A DNA stretch of 33,542 nucleotides from Planctomycetia bacterium (GTDB taxonomy: Bacteria; Planctomycetota; Planctomycetia; Gemmatales; Gemmataceae). Under the pieces are notes generated by a model, which saw nothing but the letters and a program-made list of their open reading frames with translations, made no database searches and was not told the origin of the DNA. The position numbers and the translations under genes were made by a program. Positions 23,808-32,458 of the stretch are shown here, one piece after another; within the stretch, counting starts at the first letter, position 1, and each line of letters starts with the position of its first letter. The DNA is taken from NCBI GenBank assembly GCA_005808665.1, contig SYLG01000087.1, positions 1 to 33,542 on the forward strand, given 5' to 3'.

Positions 23808-25187
23808 TTACGGTCTTGAGGAAGGTGTTATTTTCGCAGCTGGGTGTCGGGCCCTGGCCCGGTTTTCCTGTAAATCGGTGACAGGAATGGCAGTTTCCCA
23901 AAATGCCCCTGCCTCAAAACCTGCAGTCAAGTGACCACGAAAGTTGCGGGCGGTGGCTTGAAACCCCGCCGCACCAAGGGCCAGCGTGTCTGCCAGTTTT
24001 CCACCTTTGTCTCCTGGATCCAAACGGGCCAATATCCGCCCGGATAGGCCAAAGGGATCTGCTTGAACCACGGCCATGGCCGGGACCTTTCCGCCGTCAA
24101 GATGCAAAAGTTTACCCATTTCAGAAGCGTTGCCCTGACAAAGAACAAAACGACCTTGCCAGGGAGAATCAAAAAACAGGTCGGTCATGGCGGCCTCAAA
24201 CCCTGGGCCTGCGGCAGGTCCAAGAACAACCAAGGGAAGATTATCACACGCTGCCACATTGATCGCCAACCTCAGGTTGGCAAGGGCAGGTGATGTTTTC
24301 AATCGCCCGGGGGTTTCCTTTGTGGTTTGTTTTGCGGAAATCAGACGCATGGCTTCGGCCATTCGAACCGAGCTGCCAAACACCCGTTCTGGCCCCCGGG
24401 AAATTGGGGAAAGGGGAGTTTTTCCATCGCTTTTGAGCAGCGCAAAGGTGGAGTTTTCCATTTGTCCACTACGGCCTTGGTAGAGGCCAAGGAGGTAGTC
24501 CCGTTCCTTGGCACTTTCATAGGTGGTGGGGCGAATGGCGACAAATGGGCGTGATGCCAGGATCACCTCTACCGTGGACAGGAAACTCCTGTCTGCTTCC
24601 TGTTTTCCCGGTCACCAAACCCCAGGTACGCCTCCACAGCTGGGAGCCGCTGACATGAGCAGGATGGGTTTCCCGGTCTGTTTGGCCTCGGCGAGTCCTG
24701 CCTCCAGGTCGGTGTACCAAGCGATGGCATCCGGGATATTGACTCCCTTGGCAGCACCCTGTTTAGGAGATCCTTTTTCAGATGGATCGGGTTTTTCAAA
24801 GGGTGGCCTTGTTCCAGGTCCCTCTTTTCCATCTTCCGGACCACCCTTGCCGTCGGGGGGGCCTTTCTTGCCAAAACCCTTTTTCCCCTCTTTTTTGCCT
24901 TCATAGCCCTCTTTGCCCAAGCCAAGCCTCATTCTCCTCGGCATCATCTCCTCGCGGCTCAACACACCATCTTTGTTTTTGTCGAGTTTTTTCAACGATT
25001 CAGTGGCTTGTTTGAGTTCTTCCGGGGAAATTTGGCCATCTTTGTCCAAATCAAGGGCTTCGACCAATGGGTTGATGGGAAAACCGCCAGGTCCCATCGG
25101 GGGCCCACCAAAGGGTGGCTGGGCCAGGATCCAACTCCCTCCGGCCATCAAAAGGGAAATCAAGGTCCATTTGGTACTACGATTCAT
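23808..25187 (-). CDS. Secreted EF-hand thioredoxin-like selenoprotein (TGA at 24614-24612 read as Sec)
   Basis: The frame runs from ATG 25187 to 23808 with a single in-frame TGA at codon 192 (459 residues). A signal peptide (WTLISLLMAGGSWILA) is followed by two EF-hands, ALDLDKDGQISPEEL and KLDKNKDGVLSREEM, then a Lys/Gly/Pro-rich linker. A thioredoxin-like domain begins near residue 155: AEAKQTGKPILLMSAAPSCGG, VPGVW-TGA-PGKQEADRSFL, VILASRPFVAIRPTTYES. The W-U-P-G-K segment aligns with W-C-G-P-C/K of thioredoxins, placing Sec at the nucleophile position with no resolving Cys in CxxC; C184 lies eight residues upstream. A second thioredoxin-like region may follow (DSPWQGRFVLCQGNASEMGKLL). It is the first gene of a three-gene operon with the thioredoxin-PDZ selenoprotein and the EF-hand/collagen-like protein. 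Confidence 0.82.
24577..24593 (-). promoter_or_regulatory. Candidate bacterial SECIS element, EF-hand selenoprotein gene
   Basis: GACAGGA (24593-24587) and TCCTGTC (24583-24577) form a perfect 7-bp stem capped by GUU (24586-24584). The loop starts 25 nt after the TGA and its first base is G. This is the cleanest of the three hairpins and lies within coding sequence, as bacterial SECIS elements must. Confidence 0.7.
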
Positions 25188-25325
25188 GGAGAAAACTCCT
25201 TGGGATTGGTTCTTTACCCACCCGCCTTCACGGGGTTCATTCCATTGGTTGCAAGAACCCCTCCATTACCGCCATAATTCCTTTGGCATTTTATGATTTT
25301 AAGGGGGGATTCTGGGTGGTAGCCC

Positions 25326-25355
25326 TTGTAAACCACATGGAGTCCGTTTTATAAT
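25326..25355 (+). promoter_or_regulatory. Candidate sigma-70 promoter of the calpain-like gene
   Basis: TTGTAA (25326-25331) and TATAAT (25350-25355) are 18 nt apart. The leader to ATG 25448 would be about 85 nt. The region 25188-25447 also has to serve the divergent selenoprotein operon, for which I see no convincing promoter. Confidence 0.5.
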
Positions 25356-25447
25356 CCAGAATGCCCGCCTCTCAAGAGGATTAGGATCGGATTCGGCTTG
25401 TTTTTCGATTGGAGTGTTTTCCTCCAGTCAAACCTAAGGAGATCGTT

Positions 25448-28210
25448 ATGGCCAGGCTCAATCGTTTCCCGGTAAAACCGACCGTCCTTCCCTATTTGGA
25501 ATCCCTGGAGAGCAGGGCTCTTCCCGCCGTCAACTTTATTGGGGTTAGTAGCGGTATCCTTTCCATTCGAACGGATGATTTTCCCACGGTTGTAAAAGTG
25601 GAATTCACCCTGACCGGCGTTGCCCCGGTTCAAGTGGAGCGTATCAAGGTAACCGAAGGGAGTTCCCGGGTTATAGGCAATTACATATTTCAGGAGGTGA
25701 CCAGGGTTGAATTTACTGGGGGAAGGGGGGATGACACATTTAACGCAAGGGGTATCCCCTTTCATGTCCAGGCCCTTGGTAATGATGGCCATGACCAATT
25801 ACGAGGCGGATCGGGGACGAACTCGCTGGATGGTGGGAACGGCAACGATTCCATTTGGTATACCGGCCGCGGTTCTGTTTATGGGGGAATGGGCAACGAT
25901 TCCATTACCACCGGTAATGGAATCGACTACATTGATGCGGGGGAGGGAAATGACGGAATCAGTGCCCAAGGTGGTAACGATGAGGTAGATGCTGGGTTGG
26001 GGGATGATCGTATTGATGGGGGCGAAGGGAACGATATCATCCGGGGTGGCGGTGGGGTCGACCAAATCAATGGCGAGGGGGGAAACGACCAGTTGGAGGG
26101 CAACGATGACAACGATGACCTGTTTGGTGGAGCAGGAAACGACACCCTGAACGGGAATGGGGGTAACGACAACCTGCGGGGCAATGATGGGGATGATATC
26201 CTGAATGGCGGCGAAGGCAACGATTACCTGGCCGGATGGATTGGCCATGATTTTCTTAACGGTGGCAATGGCAACGACACCGCCTATGGAGGTGAAGGAA
26301 ACGATACCATCAACGGGTGGGCAGGAGAGGATGCCCTAAATGGGGAATCGGGTAATGACATCCTCAATGGTGGGGATGACAATGATGCCATCCATGGTGA
26401 GGATGGCAACGATACCATCAATGGGGGTGGGGGTAACGATCGGCTTGTTGGACTGGCCGGACAAGACACGATCAACGGGGATGGAGGCAACGATACCATC
26501 ACCGGAGGGCTTGGTGCGGACACGCTCCATGGAGGTGATGGCAACGATACGATCAATGGCAACGAAGATGCCGACCTCATCACCGGCGGAGCGGGACAAG
26601 ACAGGCTTCTGGGCAATGCAGGGAACGATACCATCTCGGGCAATGCGGATGCTGATACCATCGACGGGGGATCCGGCTTGGACCGGCTGGATGGAAACCT
26701 TGGAGGCGATACGATCGATGGCGGAACCGAGGCCGACACGATTTACGGGGGCCCTGATGGGGACACGGTTCGGGGCGGCGGGGGCATAGACACTATCTTT
26801 GGTGGGGATGGTGGGGATTCCCTTTTGGGTGGTGCAGGCAATGATGTCATTTACGGAGGTAACGGCCGCGATTCCCTCCTCGGGGAGGAAGGCAACGACA
26901 CCCTCTCTGGGGAGGCAGACGATGACTTCATCAATGGGGGAATCGGGGCGGACATCCTTACCGGGGGATTAGGAAAGGACCGGCTAGAAGGCAGTAACGA
27001 CAACGACATCATCGACGGTGGTGGGGATGCAGATTTTATTCTGGGTGGGTTGGGCGATGATACCCTTCGGGGGGGAGATGGGAACGATACGATCAACGGC
27101 AATGCCGGCCTGGACCAATTGTTTGGGGGCAATGGCGATGATATTTTGATCGCTCTCGATGACCTTTACACCGATATTTTACAAGGGGATGGTGGGAGGG
27201 ATGCCTTTTGGTCGGACGCAACAGGAGTCATCCGGGGTGGGGTTCGCCAAGGCGATGTAAGGCGGGATCTGGGTGCGGTGGATGTGGACAACTTTGTCAG
27301 AGCATTTACTTTTACGGGCATGGACCGAACCCTGGATGGAGAAGCTATAGGAGACCCCACCGTTACCGGGTTGGGTTATCAGCGTTTTGGCGACCATCCT
27401 CTTTACCCCGCAAACGGTCCAACCGGAGCGGACATCGACCAGGGTGCGGTACCGGATTGCATGATCCTTGCCGCCTTTTCTGCCTTGGCTCACAACACCA
27501 CCTCGGGCTTGGCTTGGCCGATTCGTCGGGCCATGGTCGATTTCGGGGATGGAACGGTAGGATTCGCTTTGAATTTTGGGGGAGGAGTCCCTGAGTTTCG
27601 GTTAAGGATGGATGCCGATTTGCCGGTCGATGCCTTGGGCAACCTCGTTTTCGCAAGGCTTGGCAAGGAGGGCAGTCTCTGGGTGCCCTTGGCGGAAAAA
27701 GCAATTGTGTATCTCAATAACTGGGCCAGTGCTGCGGGCTACCTCGGTGTACCTGCCAATATACCTCTCAATTATGCCAATCTGGATTTCGCTCGAAGGT
27801 CTCCACGCCAAATATTCACCTATTTTGGCTCAGCAGATACAGGTAGGTTTAACTGTTCCAGTTTTGCCAGTGCCCAGGCAATGGCCGATGACCTATTCAC
27901 CCGGTGGAATGGCTACCAGAATGTCGTCTTTGGTGTGGGGGACAACAACTTCGCCCTGGGAATTCCGGTAAATCACGCTTACACACTATGGGCGGTAAAT
28001 CGCAACCCTGCCGGCCAAGTCACCTCCATTGTCCTTCGCAATCCTTGGGGGGTCGATGGCGGCCGGGACCAACAGGGTTATCTGGCGTATGCCGATGCCA
28101 ATCCGAATGATGCGTTAATCACCCTCACCCCGGACCAACTCTATGCAACCACTCCGGGTTTTGATGAGGAAGAGGGCACCTTTTACTGGTGGGGATCCCG
28201 AATCGTCTGA
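25448..28210 (+). CDS. Surface protein: RTX-type calcium repeats plus calpain-like cysteine protease
   Basis: ATG 25448 follows AAGGAGATC; the frame extends to a TTG at 25409 without support. The 920-residue protein starts with a basic segment and the planctomycete tag LPYLESLESRALPAVNF. About residues 105-575 are dozens of glycine/aspartate nonapeptide-type repeats (GGNGNDTI, GGEGNDYLAG) that fold as a calcium-bound parallel beta-roll. The C-terminal 260 residues are a calpain (peptidase C2) domain: GAVPDCMILAAFSALA with Cys671, PVNHAYTLWAV with His843, and LRNPWG with Asn865, so the catalytic triad is complete. Calcium probably stabilises the repeat region outside the cell. It is divergent from the selenoprotein operon. 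Confidence 0.92.
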   Translation: MARLNRFPVKPTVLPYLESLESRALPAVNFIGVSSGILSIRTDDFPTVVKVEFTLTGVAPVQVERIKVTEGSSRVIGNYIFQEVTRVEFTGGRGDDTFNARGIPFHVQALGNDGHDQLRGGSGTNSLDGGNGNDSIWYTGRGSVYGGMGNDSITTGNGIDYIDAGEGNDGISAQGGNDEVDAGLGDDRIDGGEGNDIIRGGGGVDQINGEGGNDQLEGNDDNDDLFGGAGNDTLNGNGGNDNLRGNDGDDILNGGEGNDYLAGWIGHDFLNGGNGNDTAYGGEGNDTINGWAGEDALNGESGNDILNGGDDNDAIHGEDGNDTINGGGGNDRLVGLAGQDTINGDGGNDTITGGLGADTLHGGDGNDTINGNEDADLITGGAGQDRLLGNAGNDTISGNADADTIDGGSGLDRLDGNLGGDTIDGGTEADTIYGGPDGDTVRGGGGIDTIFGGDGGDSLLGGAGNDVIYGGNGRDSLLGEEGNDTLSGEADDDFINGGIGADILTGGLGKDRLEGSNDNDIIDGGGDADFILGGLGDDTLRGGDGNDTINGNAGLDQLFGGNGDDILIALDDLYTDILQGDGGRDAFWSDATGVIRGGVRQGDVRRDLGAVDVDNFVRAFTFTGMDRTLDGEAIGDPTVTGLGYQRFGDHPLYPANGPTGADIDQGAVPDCMILAAFSALAHNTTSGLAWPIRRAMVDFGDGTVGFALNFGGGVPEFRLRMDADLPVDALGNLVFARLGKEGSLWVPLAEKAIVYLNNWASAAGYLGVPANIPLNYANLDFARRSPRQIFTYFGSADTGRFNCSSFASAQAMADDLFTRWNGYQNVVFGVGDNNFALGIPVNHAYTLWAVNRNPAGQVTSIVLRNPWGVDGGRDQQGYLAYADANPNDALITLTPDQLYATTPGFDEEEGTFYWWGSRIV

Positions 28211-28239
28211 GTAGGATCCTGATCCTTACCAACACGCCT

Positions 28240-28305
28240 TCTGGATAAGTCAAAACAAGGGAGGTCGTTACGGCTTGGCTCAATCGTTTTCCAGTAAACC
28301 AACGG
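28240..28305 (+). pseudogene. Decayed copy of the calpain-like gene leader and start
   Basis: The stretch around 28256-28305 aligns with 25437-25486 (ribosome-binding site, start codon and first 13 codons of the calpain-like gene) at roughly 41 of 49 positions, with one 1-nt deletion. The start codon is ACG instead of ATG, the frame is broken, and similarity ends soon after. Similarity also extends some 20 nt upstream (AGTCAAA...AAGG). Confidence 0.65.
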
Positions 28306-28463
28306 TCGCAGGTCGGACCATGAAAACCATGGTTTCCCCAACAAGGATCCCGTTCATCCATTATCAGCCCGAACCCTTTTGGGCGTGTTTCACAACCAAC
28401 CGTGGCGAGATCCTTAGGGGATAGGAGAGGGAAGATTTCCTACCCCTTTCCCTTTCCGAACTT

Positions 28464-28829
28464 TTACCGCACTCCGGATACCTTGAAATGCGGGTTTTCT
28501 ATGATGCCTAGCCTGTTGCCAAACGGGTCTTCCACCGCTGCGACCAGGATTCCCCCTCCCACATCGGTAACCGGATCGAGTTCCTTTGCCCCAAGGGAAA
28601 GAAGCCTCTGAAACTCGGCATGGGCATCCGCCACCCCCCAAAGGGCCTGGGGGCCACTCGTTCCTGGTTGGCCATCTGGAATCAGGCCCAACTCAAAACC
28701 TCCCACCCTAAATCCCACATAAACGGGCTCCTCGAAATAGGGTGGGATGCCAAGGATGGCCTTATACCATTCCTTGCCCTTGGAAATGTCGGAAACCGGG
28801 TAAATCGCAGACCGTAATCCCAAAAGCAT
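28464..28829 (-). CDS. VOC-family (glyoxalase/dioxygenase fold) protein
   Basis: The 121-residue protein is a single VOC unit pair: LRSAIYPVSDISKGKEWYKAILG, EEPVYVGFRVGGFELGLIPD, then ALWGVADAHAEFQRLLSLGA and VAAVEDPFGNRLGIIENP. VOC proteins bind a divalent metal and include glyoxalases, fosfomycin-resistance enzymes and dioxygenases. This one resembles the broad 'glyoxalase/bleomycin resistance' group and the substrate cannot be assigned. AAGGAG precedes ATG 28829. It is transcribed alone. Confidence 0.88.
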   Translation of the reverse strand: MLLGLRSAIYPVSDISKGKEWYKAILGIPPYFEEPVYVGFRVGGFELGLIPDGQPGTSGPQALWGVADAHAEFQRLLSLGAKELDPVTDVGGGILVAAVEDPFGNRLGIIENPHFKVSGVR

Positions 28830-29189
28830 ATTGCACTCCTTAGGGTTGGTTTTTAGTTTGAAAAAGGGGCAGCTCTTGCCATATTACGCCAGCCACCCTT
28901 GGAAAGGTACTTGTCGCCGAACAATCCTTTTGAAACGACACTCGATTATGAGAGATATAAAATTGGGTAAGGGAACGGATCCCTACCCACCGCTTCAAAA
29001 GGGGAAACGGTGGAACAAAGGTTTCCAAACGATGTAAGGAGTGATCGGACCGGGGGCACAGGGGAAATGGAAAGGGGTCGAAGCTTAACAAAATCCCGAT
29101 CCTTGCCAGGACTGGATCGGATCGGGAACCTTGCCCACTGGGTGGAAAGGCATGATTCCTAAAAGAAATTTGCCCCCTTTCCTTTACAC
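28830..29189. other. Intergenic region between the glycosyltransferase and VOC genes
   Basis: The 360 bases contain no supportable gene. They should hold the promoter of the VOC gene (TATAAA-like sequence near 28954-28962) and the terminator of the glycosyltransferase gene near 29095-29126. Confidence 0.55.
29095..29126 (-). terminator. Possible terminator of the glycosyltransferase gene
   Basis: CCCGATCC (29095-29102) and GGATCGGG (29119-29126) form an 8-bp inverted repeat with a 16-nt loop. On the minus strand it is followed by ATTTTGTT. The long loop makes it a weak call. Confidence 0.4.
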
Positions 29190-30539
29190 TCAGTTCTTTA
29201 TTGCCATTTCTTTTTTTCGGGTTATTATTTTTTCATATAGAGATTTCATGATATCACCTACCATTTTCATGGTGTTCAAAGTGGTTTTCCCATTGCCTGG
29301 TAAAAAACTTTCGGGGGCATCTGCCATTTTGGAAACTGCATCCGCCCAAGACCTAGGATTGGCAGGTTCAACCAATAGTCCATTTTTTTTATCCTGAACC
29401 AATTCCGCAATTCCACCCAAATCAGATCCAATTACCGAAATTCCAGCGGCGAAGGCTTCAAGCACAACAATTGGACCGGTTTCCATCCATTGGGAAGGTA
29501 CAGCCAACACATCATATTTTGCCAATGTTTCAACAACATCTGAAATGGGGATAGGAGGTAAAAACCGGATGCGGGAATCGTTCGAACTCAAATGGTGCAG
29601 TTTGGCTTCATAATCTTTCCCTGAATTCCCCTGTACAACCCCATAAATATCCAGGGACACTTTGCATTCCGGAATCAGTGACATAGCCTTCAATAATACC
29701 TCAATCCCCTTGGTCGGATCCAATCTTCCAAGGAATACCAACCTTAAAATTCCTTTTTGACCATCCTGATGGGATCGTTCAGGTATGCCACTGTAATTTG
29801 CTTGCGGAAGACCCTGTCTACATAGGGTAATATTGTTTGCATCAACATTGTTTCGAAGGAGCAGATTTTGGACCCATTGACAAACGGCAACAATATGATC
29901 CATTTTATTTAAAAATTTTTGGGTAGAGGCGTGTTTTAGGGTCACCAGGGAACGGGTTCTTAGAGCGGTCCAAATACCTCCCCTCAATCCCATCCTTCCC
30001 AAACGAGTCCCCGTTGCATTGGGAATCCTGGCGATTAAATGACTTAAGATTTTTGGAACTCCATTTCCATGGAGGGAACAGGCAGCACAGGTAAGGGGTT
30101 CCATTACTCCATTGCATTCCTCCCTTCCCCAACGAAGCATGGTACCCCTTTGACAAGTTACCGTTGGGGTGTGGTAAGTAAAAATAATGGGGATTTGTCG
30201 TGCCCTAACCACATTTAATAATTTTAGTGAAATGGCTCTGGTATGGGCATGAAGGTGAACCAGATCAGGTTTTTCAAGTTCCAGTATTTTGTCAAACTCA
30301 AGGGCCGCCAAACGATCACCTTCCCCGTACATTTCCGCCACATCCCCAAGGTGGGAGGATACCGCAAATCGTCGAACAGGAATTCCATCCCAGTCATAAT
30401 CCCTTGATAAAACTCCCGGGGCCGCAATAACAGTTTCCACACCCAGATTCTTTAACCCCCGCACCAAAGATTCGACATAAATTTCGGTTCCTCCCACCGG
30501 GTCGGGATAATAGGTAAAGGGAACCTGGATAATTTTCAT
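29190..30539 (-). CDS. Glycosyltransferase family 4
   Basis: The 449-residue protein is a GT-B glycosyltransferase. The N-terminal domain begins MKIIQVPFTYYPDPVGGTEIYVESLVRGL, seen as the acceptor-side glycine loop VGGTE, and holds PDLVHLHAHTRAIS and IIFTYHTP. The C-terminal domain has LRLVFLGRLDPTKGIEVLL and the nucleotide-sugar motif with E..GPIVVLEAFAAG (E-x7-E). It likely adds a sugar to a surface polysaccharide, lipid or glycoprotein. A cysteine-rich insert (CQRGTMLRWGREECNG, CAACSLHG) is typical of one GT4 subgroup. The gene is clearly richer in A and T than its neighbours, and no other polysaccharide genes are nearby, which suggests transfer. Confidence 0.9.
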   Translation of the reverse strand: MKIIQVPFTYYPDPVGGTEIYVESLVRGLKNLGVETVIAAPGVLSRDYDWDGIPVRRFAVSSHLGDVAEMYGEGDRLAALEFDKILELEKPDLVHLHAHTRAISLKLLNVVRARQIPIIFTYHTPTVTCQRGTMLRWGREECNGVMEPLTCAACSLHGNGVPKILSHLIARIPNATGTRLGRMGLRGGIWTALRTRSLVTLKHASTQKFLNKMDHIVAVCQWVQNLLLRNNVDANNITLCRQGLPQANYSGIPERSHQDGQKGILRLVFLGRLDPTKGIEVLLKAMSLIPECKVSLDIYGVVQGNSGKDYEAKLHHLSSNDSRIRFLPPIPISDVVETLAKYDVLAVPSQWMETGPIVVLEAFAAGISVIGSDLGGIAELVQDKKNGLLVEPANPRSWADAVSKMADAPESFLPGNGKTTLNTMKMVGDIMKSLYEKIITRKKEMAIKN

Positions 30540-30734
30540 ATTGGTTTTTTATTCTATTTTGGTTTGTAAAGAACCAACGGTCGTTGGGCAATGGATAAAA
30601 GTTCAGCCAAATCTTCGGAGGTACCACCCTCGCACCCAAAACCCTGCCGCCTTTTGCCCTAGGTGGGGAAGGGTCCCATTGCTACCCATTCCGGGTAAGC
30701 TTTCTTGGGTTTGAAAGGGACGGAAACAAAAAAA

Positions 30735-30809
30735 TCGGGGTGACATGATTCGAACATGCGACTTCTTGGTCCCAAACCAAGCGCTCTAGCCAGGCTGAGC
30801 TACACCCCG
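30735..30809 (-). tRNA. tRNA-Pro (anticodon TGG)
   Basis: The reverse strand folds as a full cloverleaf of 75 nt. The acceptor stem is CGGGGTG/CACCCCG, the D stem GCTC/GAGC, the anticodon stem CTTGG/CCAAG with loop TTTGGGA (anticodon TGG), and the T arm GCATG-TTCGAAT-CATGT. The discriminator is A and CCA is not encoded. Confidence 0.95.
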
Positions 30810-31099
30810 GGTGTATTAGGCTATTGTCCCGGTTGAGGGGTGCAATCGTCAAGGAGTCAATGGGTTTTGAGCCCAAAATTTGTTCCCTTTAGGCCCGGAC
30901 ATGGGTTTTTTGAGCCATTTGGAGCCAAAAAACATCATTAACAGGCTCCTTTTTGCCAAATACCCCAACCCAAGAAATGGACTGAGTCCCTTGGCCCCCA
31001 AGCTTTTTCCGAGGCAACCTGTACCCAGTTCCCCCAGGGGAAGCCAAAAAAAGGTGGTTCCTTTTCTTTCGATTTGCCTTTTCCCTTCCGGTAGGATGT

Positions 31100-32443
31100 T
31101 TGGATAATCCCTTTTGGAATCCGACCAAAGGTGTGGCCTTGCTCAACACGCAAAAACCGACCAATATCCGCTTTGGCATGATTGCCATTACCACCCTTGT
31201 CGCCCTCATGCTCTATCTCGACCGGGTTTGCCTGAGCATCGTTGGAAGCTCCATCAAAGAGGACTTGGGTTTTACCGAGCTGGAATTTGCCAGGCTCCTA
31301 TCGGCGTTTTTTTGGGCGTATGCCTTTTGCCAGATTCCTGCCGGGTGGATTGGCGATCGCTATGGCCCACGGGTGGTGCTTGCCTGCTATCTTTTCTTTT
31401 GGTCGCTTTGCACCGGGCTAATGGGTATGGTAAGCGGGTTTACTGCCTTTCTGTTGCTACGGTTGGGGTGTGGGCTCTTCGAAGCGGGAGCCTATCCCTT
31501 GGCCAATGGCATCGTCAGGAGGTGGATTCCCCTTTCGGGAAGGGGCTTGGCAAGTGGCTGTGTGGCGGTGGGAGGCCGGTTTGGCGGAGCGGTCGCCCCG
31601 ATGTTGACTACCTATCTTGCTGTCGGTGCAATCGATGGCTGGCGGCGGCCCTTTATCATCTATGGACTTTTCGGAATGGTGGGTTCTCTGCTTTTCTATT
31701 TTTGGTATCGGGACCATCCCGGCCAACATCCTGCCGTTAACCAGGCCGAGATCGACTTGATCCAGAAACAGGGTGCGGATGCCGATGGTTCCAAACCCTC
31801 GTTTCCAAACCTTTTGGCCCTGGCCATGAGCGGGAGTTTATGGCTAGCGTCCCTGGTGCAGTTTTTAACGAACTTTGCCTGGGTGTTTTTGATCACCCTT
31901 TTGCCTGGTTACCTGGAAGAGGTTTATCAAACGCCCTTGGAAACGCGTGCGTTCTACCAGTCCTTTCCGCTTTATTGTGGCATCCTGGGGATGTTCTTTG
32001 GGGGCTGGGTAACGGACCGTTGCTTTCGGCTTTGGGGGCCAAAGTGGGGTCGGTCTTTACCGATGGCCACCTCCCGGGTGATCGTTGGCTTGTCCTACCT
32101 TATTTGCCTTTTTCTTGGCGATCCCTTCATGATCATCCTGTTAATGTGTGTTGTGGCAATGGCGACCGATATGGGCAACCCCGCCTTTTGGGCCTGGTGT
32201 CAGGATGTGGGGGGCAAACATGTAGGCTCGGTAGTCGGCTGGGGAAATATGTGGGGCAACATCGGAGCCGCCCTTGCCCCGGAAATTTTTATCCTTGTCA
32301 AGCAAATGTACCCCAACGACCCCATCATGGGTTGGCAAGCCGTATTTCTGCTTTGTGCTATCGTCCAAGTGGTAGGAGCGGTGGCTGCTTTGGGTGTCAA
32401 TTCCACCAAGCCAATCCAGGTTGAGCTAAAGAAAAAGAAATAA
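31100..32443 (+). CDS. MFS transporter, anion:cation symporter type
   Basis: The 447-residue protein has about 12 membrane helices and the MFS signature between helices 2 and 3 (GWIGDRYGPRVVLA). The N-terminal LMLYLDRVCLSIVGSSIKEDLG and the LRLGCGLFEAGAYPLANGIVRRW segment resemble the ACS family (hexuronate, glucarate, phthalate and similar organic anions). The start is probably TTG 31100, with GTAGGA 5 nt upstream; ATG 31178 would remove the N-terminal cytoplasmic segment but keep helix 1. A basic tail (VELKKKK) closes it. The esterase-like gene begins 15 nt downstream, so the pair is an operon that may import and process a sugar-derived or ester substrate. Confidence 0.88.
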   Translation: MDNPFWNPTKGVALLNTQKPTNIRFGMIAITTLVALMLYLDRVCLSIVGSSIKEDLGFTELEFARLLSAFFWAYAFCQIPAGWIGDRYGPRVVLACYLFFWSLCTGLMGMVSGFTAFLLLRLGCGLFEAGAYPLANGIVRRWIPLSGRGLASGCVAVGGRFGGAVAPMLTTYLAVGAIDGWRRPFIIYGLFGMVGSLLFYFWYRDHPGQHPAVNQAEIDLIQKQGADADGSKPSFPNLLALAMSGSLWLASLVQFLTNFAWVFLITLLPGYLEEVYQTPLETRAFYQSFPLYCGILGMFFGGWVTDRCFRLWGPKWGRSLPMATSRVIVGLSYLICLFLGDPFMIILLMCVVAMATDMGNPAFWAWCQDVGGKHVGSVVGWGNMWGNIGAALAPEIFILVKQMYPNDPIMGWQAVFLLCAIVQVVGAVAALGVNSTKPIQVELKKKK

Positions 32444-32458
32444 AGGGGGAGTCTTTTC

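Noticed and set aside
25700-27200. Long open frames on the minus strand and in other plus frames across the glycine-rich repeats
   Set aside because: They are shadows of the GGxGxD repeats: composition is Ser/Pro-rich, there is no ribosome-binding site, and the plus-strand frame has a complete protein with catalytic triad.
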